A stretch of DNA of 64,000 bases from Dendrophyllia cribrosa (taxonomy: Eukaryota > Cnidaria > Anthozoa > Scleractinia > Dendrophylliidae): the NCBI GenBank assembly GCA_024195265.1, contig JAJLRJ010000004.1, forward strand, positions 42,798,488 through 42,862,487. The letters are read 5' to 3'. The notes beneath the pieces were generated by a model. It searched no databases and was not told the DNA's origin. It saw only the letters and a list, made by a program, of their open reading frames with translations. The translations under genes were made by a program, and so were the position numbers. Positions within the stretch are counted from its first letter, which is position 1. Each line of letters opens with the position of its first letter. Below are positions 22,701 to 35,893 of the stretch, piece by piece.

Positions 22701-25700
22701 GCTCTTATTCCTTGGTCACCGCATTCATTCATTTATTTCCATCCAGAGTGGATGATGTATCCGCGCACTCATTTGTAACATATACATTTAGTTGCTTTGC
22801 TAATTGAAAGTAACTTGGCCAAGTCCTGTGTTAAAGTTGCACTTATCTATGGAGCTTCACCGATAAGCTAAGGCCGTGGTGAAATATACGGACATACTCG
22901 TAAATGACCACAGAATGGTTAAGATGGGAGGCACCGGTCTGACAATCACACATTTACCGCAGCTTCGGGGTCCCTGGAGAAAAAGGAGTAAAATCAACTA
23001 AACAACACAACGCGGTGTCTTTTTCAGTAAAACATTGGTGTGTTGATTACAGTCTTAATCTATAGCTGCAAGTGCAGACCGAACGTTTGCACTCTAGATA
23101 TGGTAAGTGGTAAAATGTGACAAAAAATGTCCTCTTTTGACCACGTGCTTTAAATGCAGGGAGGACAGATCTCGGAGCGTTGCAATGTCAGTTTATCAAG
23201 TTGTCAAGTTATCACGAAAGTCAAGTTGACTTCAAACCCAATCAAGACAGGTTTACTGAATAAATAAAATTAAATCACTCACACTAACATACAACATCTC
23301 GGATGGTCAAGATGGATTTCCTGCAAAATCGTTCAGTTTCTCTTTCCCAGCTTTACTCCGTCGAGCGAGAAACGTTGAAACTGCTGACTGAGAGTTTACT
23401 GACTAGATATAGTAGGTGGTGAAATGTGAAAAAATGTCATCTTTTGAACATCGGCTTTTAATATAGGTAGGATAGGTCTAGGAGCGTCAAAATGTCAGTT
23501 TACCAAGTTGACAAGTTATCAAACTACCATGAAAGTCAAGTTGACTTCAAACCCAAAATCGTGCACTTTTTAGCAAAGCAGCTCTTTTAACAAAGTTAAC
23601 CTGCTCTCTACTAGGAGTAGTTCATCAATTTACACGAAAACTGAACGGAAGCATTTCATTCTTCCGCGGTGGTCCCCTTATTTTATTGAAGCCGTATCAC
23701 TAAGTGCCTTTTGGTAGAAAATGAGCGAAATCTGTTGTTCATGTTTGTTCTTATGTTCGTTTGTGGCGGGTGGCTCTCGGACACACCAAAGTGCGTCGGG
23801 TCACGCTCATTCGATCGGTATTTGTCATTTAGTAGGTATACGCGCAAGCCAACATGTGGTGAACGTTTCGTGAAATTCGTTTTTCCAGTTTTCAAGAGTT
23901 GTGGTAAATGGTCAAAATTGACCAAAAACTTGTATTTTTTAACCACGACATTCAACAGCCTTAATCTGCCGCCTTAGATCTATTATTTTCAAAGGGCATA
24001 CAAAGTACAACAACTATTTTTTTTCCAACTAGAAAAATCGCCTAAATAAATTTAAATCACTAAAATAAAGGCTAAGAGAGAGAAGAAAAAAAAGAAGCTA
24101 AGGGGGGGCGCACCGTTAGCACCATCGCCCATTTCTGAAAGCCGTCGCGTCGTTATTGAACAGCTAATGCCGGGAAAACTAACTTCTAACAAGAAATCTA
24201 CTGCAAAACTTTGCTATTCATCAGCAACTTGCTAGGTTTGACAGTTGTACTTGTTTGACGCAGTGAGTCAATTTGTCGGCTCTTTTTCATTGGTCATCGT
24301 GTTCATTCATGCATTCATTCCCAGCCAGAGCGGATGATCTTTCCGCCTTCATTTGTAACATATACATTTCGTTGCTTTGGTGATTGAAAGGCACAACGAA
24401 ACCACACGACGCGGTGTCTTTTTCAGTAAAACGTTGGTGTGTTGATTGAAGTATTGTTCTGCAGCTGTAACTGCCGACTGAGAGTTTGCTCTCTAGATGT
24501 AGTAAGCTTAAGTGGTGAAATGTGACAAAAAATGTCCTCTTTTGACCACGGGCTTTTAATACAGGAACGATAGGTCCAATCGGAGGGTTACAATGTCATT
24601 TTATCAAGTTGTCAAGTTATCACGAAAGTCAAGTCAACTTCAAACCCAATCAAGACGGGGCTTACTAAAAAATTTAAATTAAATCACTCAAACTAACAAA
24701 GTCTTGGATGGTAAACTGATTGATTTCCTGCAAAATCGTTCAGTTTTTAACAAAGCAGCTCTTTTAACAAACCACGGCTCTCAGGAATAGTTCATCGATT
24801 TAGAAGAAAACTGAACGGATGAATTTATCGTTACATTTAATTACCATTTTCCACTAGAACGAAATCTGATGTGCATGTTTGTTCTTATAATCGTTTGTGG
24901 TGGGTGGCTCTCGGACGCACCAAACCGCGTCGGTTCACGATCGTTCGATCGGCATTTGCTATTGAGTGGGTATGCGCAAGCCATCAGGTTTTTCTTAAAG
25001 GAGGTATATTTTCTTCTTAAAGAAGGTATATGGCGAACGCTTCGTGAAATTCGTTTGTTTCTCAAGAGTTGTGGTAAATGGTGCAAAATGACCAAAAACT
25101 TGTATTTTTTAACCACGTCTGCCGCTTTAGATCTATAGTTTTCAAAGAGCATACCAACAACAACATGTATTTTGTCCGATATAGAACAATCGCCTAAATA
25201 AATCGAATTTAATAAAATAGAATTACGTCTACTTAAAAAAAATAACACACTCGTACAGGACCACAGAGAGGCTAAGTGGGATAAGGGGGGGGGGGGGGGG
25301 GGCAGATCGTTCGCACCAACGCCCATTTCTGACAGCTGTCGCGTCGGGATTGAACAACTAATGCGGGGAAAATTAACTTTTAACACCAAATCTACTGTAC
25401 GGTAAAGTTTGTCAGTTTGCTATTCATCAGCAACCTGCTAGGTTTGACAGATGTACTTCTCTGACGCTGCGAGTCAATTTGACGGCTCTTATTCATTGGT
25501 CACCGTGTTCATTCATTCATTCCCATCTAGAGTGGATGATGTATCCGCGCGCAAATTTGTAACATATGCATTTAGTTGCTTTGTTGATTGAAAGTAACTT
25601 GTCGAAGTCCTGTGTCACAGTTGCACTTATCTATGGAGCCTTAGCCAACTAGCTACAGACGTTGTGAAACAGATAAACATGCACGTAAAAAAACCCAGAG

Positions 25701-26636
25701 CGGTTCGGTGGGACACACCGGCCTGACCATCACACATTTACCACAGCTACGGCGTTCCTGGAAAAAAGGAGCGAGACCAACTAAACCCCACGACGCGGTT
25801 TCTTTTTTCAGTAAAACGTTGGTGTGTTGATTGCAGTCTTGTTCTATAGCTGTAATTGCCGACTGAGCGTTTGCTCTCTAGATATGGTAAATGGTTAAAT
25901 GTGACAAAAAATGTCCTCTTTTGACCACCTGCTTTAAATACAGGGAGGACAGGTCTCGGAGCGTTGCAATGTCAGTTTATCAAGTTGTCAAGTTATCACG
26001 AAAGTCAAGTTGACTTCAAACCCAATCAAGACCGGGTTTAATGAATAAAAAAAATTAATCAACATACAACATCTCGGATGGTAAAGATGGATTTCCTCAT
26101 AGTGCAAAACCGTTCAGTTTCTCTTTCCCAGCTTTACTCCGTCGAGCGAGAAACGTTGAAACTGCTGACTGAGAGTTTACTGACTAGATATAGTAGGTGG
26201 TGAAATGTGAAAAAATGTCATCTTTTGAACATCGGCTTTTAATATAGGTAGGATAGGTCTAGGAGCGTTAAAATGTCAGTTTACTAAGTTGACAAGTTAT
26301 CAAACTACCATGAAAGTCAAGTTGACTTCAAACCCCAAATCGTGCACTTTTTAGCAAAGCAGCTCTTTTAACAAAGTTAACCAGCTCTCTACTAGGAGTA
26401 GTTCATCAATTTACACGAAAACTGAACGGAAGCATTTCATTCTTCCGCGGTGGTCCCCTTATTTTATTGAAGCCGTATCACTAAGTGCCTTTTGGTAGAA
26501 AATGAGCGAAATCTGTTGTTCATGTTTGTTCTTATGTTCGTTTGTGGCGGGTGGCTCTCGGACACTCCAAAGTGCGTCGGGTCACGCTCATTCGATCGGT
26601 ATTTGTCATTTAGTAGGTATACGCGCAATCCAACAT
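19720..26636 (+). repeat. Tandem array of about 1.2-1.4-kb units, forward arm
   Basis: The marker GGTGTGTTGATT recurs at about 20480, 21679, 23035, 24434 and 25820, spacing 1.2-1.4 kb. Other markers keep register, including TGGTGAAATGTGACAAAAAA, TCAAGTTGACTTCAAACCC and AGAGTGGATGATGTATCCGC. At least two sub-variants exist: units near 23.4 kb and 26.1 kb carry CGTCGAGCGAGAAACG instead. Open frames in the units (for example around FDRYLSFSRYTR) are disrupted differently in each unit and show no coding constraint. Unit 22 kb is closest to unit 20.7 kb, indicating local duplication. Confidence 0.85.
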
Positions 26637-26875
26637 ATGACCGCCACAAGCTAAAAATAGAGCATGATGTTATTGATAAAACCCGTCAAACCAGTTAAAA
26701 ACCGGTTATACGTTAATGAGAATCCACCGCATTTTATTCATGAGATAAAAAAATAGCCTATGACGTCACCCCTGTTAATTGATTCCACTGCAAATTAATG
26801 AGATTCCAGCGCAAAAATACGGCTAATTTCATTCTCCTATACTACTGATAATCATAATAGGCAGAGGATTTTGTC
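26637..26875 (-). mobile_element. Displaced outer part of a long-TIR element
   Basis: Matches 31647-31870 in the same orientation (ATGACCGCCACAAGC, then ACCAGTTAAAAACCGG, CCTATGACGTCACCCC). It starts abruptly inside a satellite unit. If 26637-30952 is flipped, this piece abuts 30953 and forms the missing left terminal repeat of the element now at 30953-31870. Confidence 0.7.
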
Positions 26876-26929
26876 GACTTGAAGTGGGCGTAATAAAATG
26901 CCGATGCCGTTCAGTATGTCTGAAACCCA

Positions 26930-29900
26930 CCTGCTATAAATAAACGATCATAATTAAACAAAGATGAACATCAGATTTCGCTCATTTTCTACCAAAAGGT
27001 GGTCAACGATACGACTTCGATAAAATAAGGGAACCACCTAAAGAAATCAAATGCTTCTGTTCAGTTTTCGTGTAAATCGATAAAACTACTCTTGAGAGGC
27101 CATCTTAAAAACTGAACGATTGTGCAGGAAATCCATCTTAGTTTCCATCCGAGATGATGCGTATAAGTTTGGGTGACTTAATTGTTTCTCAGGTAGCCTC
27201 GTCTTGATTGGGATTGATGTTAACTTGACTTTCGTGACAACTTGATAACTCGACAATTTTACAAACTGAATTTTAATGTTTCTAGTCCTAGTCCAGTCTT
27301 CTAATATAACCTATATTTAATACCGTGGTCAAAAGAGAGAATTTTTGTTACATTTCACCACTTAACATATCTAGAGAGTAAAAGCTACAGAACAAGACTC
27401 CAAAAAACCGCAAACGTTTTACTGACACTGTGTCGTGTGGTTTAGTTGATCTCACTCCTTTTTTCCAGGGACACCGTAGCTGTAGTAAATGTGTTATGGC
27501 CAGGCCGGTACGTCCCACCTTAACCGCTCTAGGGTCCTCTTCGCGTGGTTTCTTTGTTTCACCACAACCGTAGCTAGTGGGCTAAAACTCCATAGATAAG
27601 TGCAACTACTAAACACAGGACTTCGCCAGTTATTTTAAATATACATCTATATGTTACAAATGAGCGCGGATACATCATCCACTCTGGATGGGAATGAATG
27701 AATGAACGAATGAACACGGTGACCAATGAAAAAGAGCCGACAAATTGACTCACGCCGTCAAATAAGTACACCTGTCAAACCTAGCAAGTTGCTAATGAAT
27801 AGCAAACAGACAAACTTTATCGTACAGTAGATTTCTTGTTACAAGTTAGTTTTCCCGGCATTAGTTGTTCAATCCCGACGCGACAGCTGTCACAAATGGG
27901 CTATGGTGAAAACAGCGCGCCCCGCCTTCAAGTTAGCCTCTCTACGGTCATGTGCACGAGTTTGTTACTTTTTAGTAGATGCGATTCTATTCCTGTAATG
28001 TAGATTATTTATGCGATTGTTCTAGATGGGAAAAAATACTTGTTGTTCTAAGGCGGCAGATTGACTCTGTTGAATGTCGTGGTTAAAAAATACAAGTTTT
28101 TGGTCATTTTGCACCATTTACCACAACTCTTGAGAAACAAATGAATTTCGCGAAACGCTCGCTCCACATGATACCTTCTTTAAGAAAAATACATACCTTC
28201 TTTAAGACAAAAAAAATGATGGCTTGGGCATACCTACTAAATATCAAATACCGATCGGATGAACGTGACCCGATGCGGTTTGTTGTGTCCGAGAACCACC
28301 CACCATAAACGATCATAAGAACAAACATGCACATCAGATTTCGTCCAAATCGAAAATGGAAATTAAATGAAACGATTGAAATTCATCTGTTCATTTTACT
28401 CCTAAATCGATGGACTGCTTCTGAGAGCCGTGGTTTGTTAAAAGAGCTGCTTTGTTAAAAACTGAACGATTTTGCAGGAAATCCATCTTTACCATCCGAG
28501 ATGTGTTAGTGTGGGTGATTTACTTTTATTTATTCAGTAAACCCTGTCTTGATTGGGTTTGAAGTCAACTTGACTTTCGTGATGACTTGACAACTTGATA
28601 AAATGACATTGTAACTCTTCGACTGGACCTATCCTCCCTGTATTAAAAGCACGTGGTCAAAAGAGGACATTTTTTGTCATATTTCACCACTTACTATATC
28701 TAGATAGCAAACGCTCAGTAGGCAGTTACAGCTGCAGAACAAGACTCCAATCAACACACCAACGTTTTACTGAAAAAGACCCCGCGTCGTGTGGTTTAGT
28801 TGTGCCCTTCAATCACCAAAGCAACGAAATGTATATGTTCCAAATGAAGGCGAAAACATCATCCCCTCTGGATGGGAATGAATGCATGAATGAACACGGT
28901 GACCAATGGAAAAGAGCCGACAAATTGACTCACAGCGTCAAACAAGAACACCTGTCAAACCTAGCAAGTTGCTGATGAATAGCAAACTGTTGCAGTAGAG
29001 TTCTTGTTAGAAGTTAGTTTTTCCGGCATTAGGTGTTCAATACCGACGCGACAGCTTTCATAAATGGGCGATGGTGCTAACGTTGCGCCCCGCCTTAGCC
29101 TCTCTGTGGTCCTGTACGAGTGTACTATTTTATTAAGTAGACGTCATTCTATTTTATTAATTTCGATTTATTAAGGCGATTTTTATATATCGGAAGAAAT
29201 ATATGTTGTTCTTGGTATGCTCTTTAAAAAACTATAGATCTAAAGCGGCAGATTAAGGCCGTTGAATGTCGTGGTTAAAAGATACAAGTTTTCGGTCAAT
29301 TTCCACCATTTACCACAACTCTTGAGAACTGGACAAACGAATTTCACGAAACGTTCGCCACATGTTGGCTTGCGCGTACCTACTAAATGGCAAATACCGA
29401 TCGAATGAGCGTAACCGGACGCACTTTGGTGTGTCCGAGAGCCACCCGCCACAAACGATCATAAGAACAAACATGAACAACAGATTTCGCTCATTTTCTA
29501 CCAAAAGGCCCTTAGTGATACGGCTTCAATAAAATAAGGGGACCACCGGAACAATGAAATGCTTCCGTTCAGTTTACGTGTAAATTGATGAACTACTCCT
29601 AGCAGAGAGCTCGTTAACTTTGTTAAAAAGTGCACGATTTTGGGTTTGAAGTCAACTTGACTTTCATGATAGGTTGATAACTTGTCAACTTGATAAACTG
29701 ACATTTTTTATCCTACCTATATTAAAAGACGATGTTCAAACGATGACATTTTTTCACATTTCACCACCTACTATATCTAGTCAGTAAACGCTCAGTCAGC
29801 AGTTTCAACGTTTCTCGCTCGACGGAGTAAAGCTGGGAAGGAGAAACTGAACGATTTTGCAGGAAATCCATCTTTACCATCCGAGATGTTGTATGTTAGT

Positions 29901-30952
29901 GTGAGTGATTTAATTTTATTTATTCAGTAAGCCTGTCTTGATTGGGTTTGAAGTCAACTTGACTTTCGTGATAACTTGACAACTTGATAAACTGACATTG
30001 CAACGCTCCGAGACCTGTCCTCCCTGTAATTAAAGTAGGTGGTCAAAAGAAGACATTTTTTGTCACATTTCACCATTTACCATATCTAGAGAGCAAACGC
30101 TCAGTCGGCAATTACAGCTATATAACAAGACTGCAATCAACACACCAACGTTTTACTGAAAAAAGAAACTGCGTCGTGTGGTTTAGTTGGTCTCGCTCCT
30201 TTTTTCCAGGAACGCCGTAGCTGTGGTAAATGTGTGATGGTCAGGCCGGTGTGTCCCACCGGAACCGCTTTGGTTTTTTTTACGTGTATGTTTCTCTGTT
30301 TCAAAACGTCCGTAGCTAGTTGGCTAAAGCTCCATAGATAAGTGCAACTGTGACACAGGACTTCGCCAAGTTACTTTCAATCAACAAAGCAACTAAATGT
30401 ATATGTTACAAGTTAGCGCGCGGATACATCGTCCACTCTAGATGGGAATGAATGAATGAACACGGTGACCAATGAATAAGAGCCGTCAAATTGACTCGCA
30501 GCGTCAGACAAGTACATCTGTCAAACCTAGCAGGTTGCTGATGAATAGCAAACTGACAAAATTTACCTTACAGTAGATTTGGTGTTAAAAGTTAATTTTT
30601 CCTGTATTAGTTGTTCAATCCCGACGCGACAGCTGTCAGAAATGGTCGATGGTGCGAACGCTCTCTCCCCCTCATCCCACTTAGCCTCTCTGTGGTCCTG
30701 TACCAGTGTGTTATTTGATTAAGTAGACGTCTTTCTATTTTATTAATAACTTCGATTTATTTAGGCGATTTTTATATATCGGAAGAAATATATGTTGTTC
30801 TTGGTATGCTCTTTGAAAAACTGTAGATTCAAAGCGGCAGATAGTAAGGCTGTTGAATGTCGTGGTTAAAAAATACAAGTTTTCGGTCAGTTTCCACCAT
30901 TTACCACAACTCTTGAGAACTGGACAAACGAATTTCACGAAACGTTCGCCAC
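26930..30952 (-). repeat. Tandem array, inverted arm
   Basis: The same satellite units as in 19720-26636, read on the minus strand, with GTGTGTTGATT markers at about 28750 and 30135 and a diverged one near 27395. It ends at 30952 within the unit sequence CGTTCGCCAC. On the minus strand that is exactly the continuation of the forward arm, which stops at CCAACAT (26636). Confidence 0.85.
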
Positions 30953-31870
30953 GATTGGTAGAACCGATTTGACAAGTTTTGACCGCCTTTTAGGTAGATG
31001 ACGTCATAGGTTATCTGTTTGAACTCATGAATAAAATGCTGTGGTATCTCATTCCACAATTCTATTGATTTCACCACCACCACAATTCTATTGTTTTCAC
31101 CACCACCACCACCACCACCACCACAATTCTGTTGTTTTCAACACCACCACCACCACCACCACCGCCACCACCACCACCACCGCCACCACCACCACAATTC
31201 TATTGTTATTACCACCACCATCACCAGCACCGCCACCACCTCCACCACCATCACAATTCTATTGTTTTCACCACCACCAAAACCACAATTGTATTGTTTT
31301 CACCACCACCACCACCACCGCCGCCGCCACCACCACCACCACCACCACAATTCCATTGTTTTCACCACCACCACCACCACAATTCCATTGTTTTCATTTC
31401 TATTGTGGTGGTGGTGTTGAAAACAATAGAATTGTGGTGGTGGTGGTGGTGAAAAAAAAATAGAATTGTTGTGGTGATGAAATGAATAGAATTGTGGTGG
31501 TGGTGAAATGAATAGAATTGTGGTGGTGGTGAAATCAATAGAATTGTGGAATGAGATACCACAGCATTTTATTCATGAGTTCAAAACAAATAACCTATGA
31601 CGTCATTTACCTAAAAGGCTGTCAAAACTTGTCAAATCGGTTCTACCAATCATGACCGCCACAAGCTAAAAATAGAGCATGTTATTGATAAAACACGTCA
31701 AACCAGTTTAAAACCGGTTATACGTTAATGAGAATCCACCGCATTTTATTCACGAGATCAAAACAAATAGCCTATGACGTTACCCCTGTTAATTTATTCC
31801 ACCGCAAATTAATGAGATTCCACCGCAAAAATACGTTTAATTTCATTCCTCCTATACTACTATTATCTAT
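30953..31870. mobile_element. TIR element with an internal CACCACCACC minisatellite
   Basis: The segment from ATTGGTAGAACCGATTTGAC to the CACCACCACC block is repeated inverted at about 31470-31648. The outer extension 31649-31870 has its partner at 26637-26875. The core (about 31068-31510) is a minisatellite of ACAATTCTATTG with TTTTCACCACC runs, oriented outward on both sides. No transposase is present. Target duplications cannot be assigned because one end was moved by the inversion. Confidence 0.7.
31068..31510. repeat. CACCACC/ACAATTCTATTG minisatellite
   Basis: Tandem blocks of (CAC)n, 9 to 30 bp long, are separated by AATTCTATTGTTTTC. They switch to the complementary strand near 31404. 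They yield long His/Pro/Thr-rich frames that are compositional artefacts. Confidence 0.9.
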
Positions 31871-33479
31871 TTTGGAAAGTTAAATTTAAGTTTGTTTGCT
31901 TTCATAGACCGTTGGGTCTCAGAAAACAGAGAAAGGTAGTATTATATTCGACGAGTTCAAAAGGTTACATCTGTGGTTTATAATTGGTGATGGATTTCGA
32001 TCCAGTTTGTTTCTGCTTTAGAAAGAAAAATGAAAAGTGGGCGTAAAATGCAAATCGATTTCGCTTTTACGCCCACATGAATGACCTCCAAGAAACACTA
32101 GAAAAACGCTAGCCTAACTTTAATAACAAGCTCATAAACGAAATGGAAGCTGGCCGCAGAAAGCGCATACAGTTCGCATACACTACTGAAACTAAGAAGA
32201 CCATGGAAAGAGGATGATCCTAGTGCTAGGATCATCCTCTTTCCATGGTCTTCTTAGCACTAGGATCATCCGAGCGCGACATGTTTTCTGCTTTCAGTTT
32301 ACATGCAAATGGTTGCACGCTAGGATGATCCCAGCACTAGGATCATCCTATCTGAGAGGTAGAATGATGCTAGCGATACTCCTCGTGCCGCAGTTTTGCA
32401 TGTAATCCAAATGAACCTCCTAGGATCATCCTAGCACTAATCAAAGATCATCCTTTTTCCATGTAAATAGGGCTAAAGAATATTCGCAGGCGAGCATTCG
32501 GGCCGACAAAAATTATCCCCACACTTAAATCGGTCTCTCCTAATTTCCCTGCACTTTTAATCGCTAAACTAACAAATGATCGAATCCAATGGTATGAAGT
32601 ATGATAGTAAACTGAACTGCGAAGCCGAGACTTTATTGTTAACCCGTTTGTACCCTGCAATGTCATGCAGTTTTATATCTTCTGTCAATAGCCTCTGAAC
32701 AGACTGCTGAAATGAGAATAGGGCACAAAGGAAAAAAAATCGGCGAGCGGAGCAATGCTTGGATAGCTAAAGCCTCACAAGACTCCAAAATTCAATATTA
32801 TTTCGCTCCAATCACCGATTTTTCTTCCATCCTTTTCCCATCTAAGGTTCACAGGCCAGTAATTTTGTCCAGGTAATGGGACTTGTTCTCTGGTCCGAGC
32901 TTCTTTAGAGGGCAATGTCTGTTTTAAAACTTTATTCAAGAATACACGCAGGGTTCTAATCTAGGAAGTTTGAGGGGTGGAAGCTCACCCCCCACCCCCC
33001 CCCCCCCCCCCCCCCCCTCAAAAAAAAAAAAGTTATCATTACAGTTTATAAAATATATCGGAAAAATCATCCGGGTCAGTGTACATGAAGCAAGCATTTC
33101 TTGTCAAAGGACACTATATGTAATTGAACACAACCTTGGTGTGGAGAGAAGCCCCGACCGGAAAACAAGTTCTACTGCCTGTCTGGATGAAATGAATGTA
33201 AATATATGAATGTAAATATATGAATGAATGTAAATATGTGAACTGCGGATCCTATTTTTTTATTTTCTCGGTTGTCAGTGCGATTCTTGAAAGCTTTTAT
33301 CATAAACGTTTGTTTTCCTGCCTTTTTCAGTTTTATGCCTTGCTGACGTCTATAAAACCAGTTAAACATGATGTCACCTGATGATATTGTCACCCAGCTC
33401 TGCTGAATTTTTTTTTTATCAGACATCGTAATAGTGCACCTAAACCCAAAATTGTTTTTTCGCGTAATCAACTCTATGT
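31871..33479. other. Intergenic, palindrome-rich, no gene seen
   Basis: Includes a 66-bp perfect palindrome (32192-32257), further copies of its AGGATCATCCT arms up to about 32455, a poly-C run near 32998-33017 and a short TGAATGTAAATATA tandem repeat (about 33194-33238). No supported coding region. Confidence 0.5.
32192..32257. repeat. Perfect 66-bp palindrome (32-bp arms, 2-bp spacer)
   Basis: The arm starting CTAAGAAGACCATGG and ending ATCCTAG is followed by TG and the exact complement. AGGATGATCC-type arms recur at about 32320-32352 and 32418-32456, so the palindrome sits in a cluster of related inverted repeats, probably a foldback MITE. Confidence 0.85.
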
Positions 33480-33838
33480 ACGTTGAAAAGTTGAAAAGTT
33501 TTCTTGTTTTTAACGTTGCGTTAGTGAATTATAGAGGTTTGAATTAACAAAATGTTAATAAGATGACGTCAAGTCAAGACTCGTTCAATATACAACTTGT
33601 TGTTTCCACCTCCAATTAATATTTTTTACAAATCAATTGACTATTAACAGTTTTTATTTAGTATTTCTTAAATTGATTATCCTTAAGCTGTGAACTGCGT
33701 ATTGTAAATTGAAGTAGAAATAATGGTAAAGTCTTGATTTGACGTCACCTAATTAGCATTTTGTAAATTCAAATCTCTATAACTCACTAACGCGACGTTA
33801 AAAACAAGAAATATTTCACTATTCGACTTTTCAAAATT
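33480..33838. mobile_element. MITE of about 0.36 kb with TIRs of about 100 bp
   Basis: Left arm includes TTGTTTTTAACGTTGCGTTA, then TGACGTCAAGTCAAGACT. The right arm carries the inverse (AGTCTTGATTTGACGTCA, TAACGCGACGTTAAAAACAA). The outer ends GTTGAAAAGTTGAAAAG and CGACTTTTCAAAA are imperfect. Non-coding. Confidence 0.65.
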
Positions 33839-34134
33839 GATTACATCGTCATGTCTTTGAGGTTGTTTAAAAAACTGCTTCAAGAGAGTATTATTAAAGT
33901 ACTTTTTCAACAACATCACACACGCACACACTATCTTTTTGTATATTAATTATTTTATTAATTTTTACAATTTCTCTGATCTTTGTTTTTCTTGATTTCT
34001 TCTTCTCCATTAATTATCCTGTAATTAAAAAAAATATATGCTTTAGACTTTTACAGGTTTTTCCGCAGTAGAAAATTTCAAAAATACCCAACGAGAACCA
34101 ATATCAATACTTTAAGTCGGCTTATGTGTATTAA
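33839..34134. other. Left flank of duplication copy 2
   Basis: AT-rich. Its counterpart would lie left of window position 1, so whether it belongs to the duplication cannot be seen. Confidence 0.4.
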
Positions 34135-35847
34135 TCTAAGTACTTTTTTAATTTCTCTCACAACTTTATCGCTAACTTTAAACCCCACTCATGCATGAGA
34201 AATGACCAAATTCACATAGAATATAACGGATTACTCTGGCAACCTCTTCATTAAATTCAGCGCTGAACCAAACAATTTATTATTTTGGCTGCTGTGATAT
34301 TATCAACCACAAGTTATCTATGCTTCTGATTGGTTCACAAATAGTGACATTAAACAGGCTTACATCATATCAGCACATGCACCAAAATAATAAGCCCTCC
34401 TTAAGCCCCTTCCTGAAATAAACAAAAGGTACCGAAATCTTTCATAAGTCCCCCCCCTCCCCTCACTTCAGTATAAAGTGGAATAAAACTAAAATGCTAG
34501 TACATCAATACACTGCAATTAAAGGGATGGGGGCTTATTAAAAGGGGGAGGCTTAATAGAGGGAGGAAGCTTAGTGACTTGTTCAAAGTCGTAGTTCTAT
34601 GTTAAGCATATATGTAAAGGAAACAACTGGGGGTTTTTCACCATCAACACAACTCGCCACACATTATACAACAAATATTAAAGAAATAAAAAAGATCCGA
34701 GTGCATTGTTGAGTTATATAAGTATACAGGAATTTTTAAGAACACAAGAGATGTGCAGAGAAGCATGAGCCGAAGGCAAGTACTTCTCGCTTTTCTTGGG
34801 TGTTCTTAAAAATTTGCAAGTGCTTAATATACAACTCAATGCATGAGGAACAAGTTTGTTATTTCTTTTATAAAATAAAATCGACCACAAAGGGACAAAA
34901 ATTCATCAGACAACAGAAATGAGCGTGCATGTTTTATCAAGTTCTTGTGAACTTGGTTTGACCAATCATAGAGTGCATTTCCTTAAGCATTTTATAAAGT
35001 GTTTCAACGAACTACAATATCACTGAAAAAGCAACATAAACAAAGTGGCAGTGGTGGGGGAGCTTCATAGAGGGAGGGTTTTTTTTGAAGGGCAGAGGGG
35101 GGGGGGGGGGGGGATATTAGGAGGGCTTAAAAGTGAGTGAGGATAAATAAAGAAAATATGGTAATATAGAATACATTGTAGCCCCAATGTCATTTTCTCA
35201 TCCACCTTGTTTATAAATTATGATCAAAGGTTACTTTTTGGAGTTTCCAATAATAAATTATTGTTCTGGGCCGGGTCGTTTAAAGCATGATTAGCGCTCG
35301 AAACGTCATCTTTCTCGAATCTTTTTACGGTGGCTAATTTACCTCATCGACTCAGTCGATAAAACCAAATTCTTGTGCTTCACCTCCACAGTTTCTCTAG
35401 AAACTAACCCCATTCATGATTAAGCTAATTCAGGGATTAGCATCAAGTTTGAATCCAGTCAAATAACTCAACTCCAAAGTTTTCTGCTCTTCAGTTTTGA
35501 CTTAAACTTGTCTTCACAACTACATGTAGCTATAAATGACCTTTTGAAAACATTTTTAAACAGAGAAATGAAATCCTCAGTTAACTTTTAATCCGGGATT
35601 AGTGTTAATCGGCTTTTGAACAACCAGGCCCTGTTCTTAAAACAGTTACCATACAATTACTTATCAGAATGGATGGGATTCCACTGTATGAAAGTCTCAA
35701 GTGTGCCGATGGTTGTAACATCCGGAAATTGTCCAATGAGTACTTTAGTAATTTTTAAAAGTAATTATTTATACTGACATTAAAAATTCTTTGAAGTTTC
35801 CCCAAGTGGGGGACCGTCTCTCGCCAAGTACACCATGGTACTTGGAG

Positions 35848-35893
35848 CAATGGGTCCACACCTCTTCAGCCTTGCAGAGGTGTGGACCCATTG
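35848..35893. other. Perfect hairpin, copy 2
   Basis: Identical in sequence and structure to the hairpin at 1722-1767, including the 10-nt loop. Confidence 0.6.

Noticed and set aside
20673..25389. Similar 60-180-residue frames in several satellite units
   Set aside because: Frames are broken at different points in each unit and read equally well on both strands; no coding constraint is visible.
31041..31562. Long His/Pro/Thr-rich open frames on both strands
   Set aside because: They are translations of the CACCACC minisatellite in all frames; no start context or splice sites.
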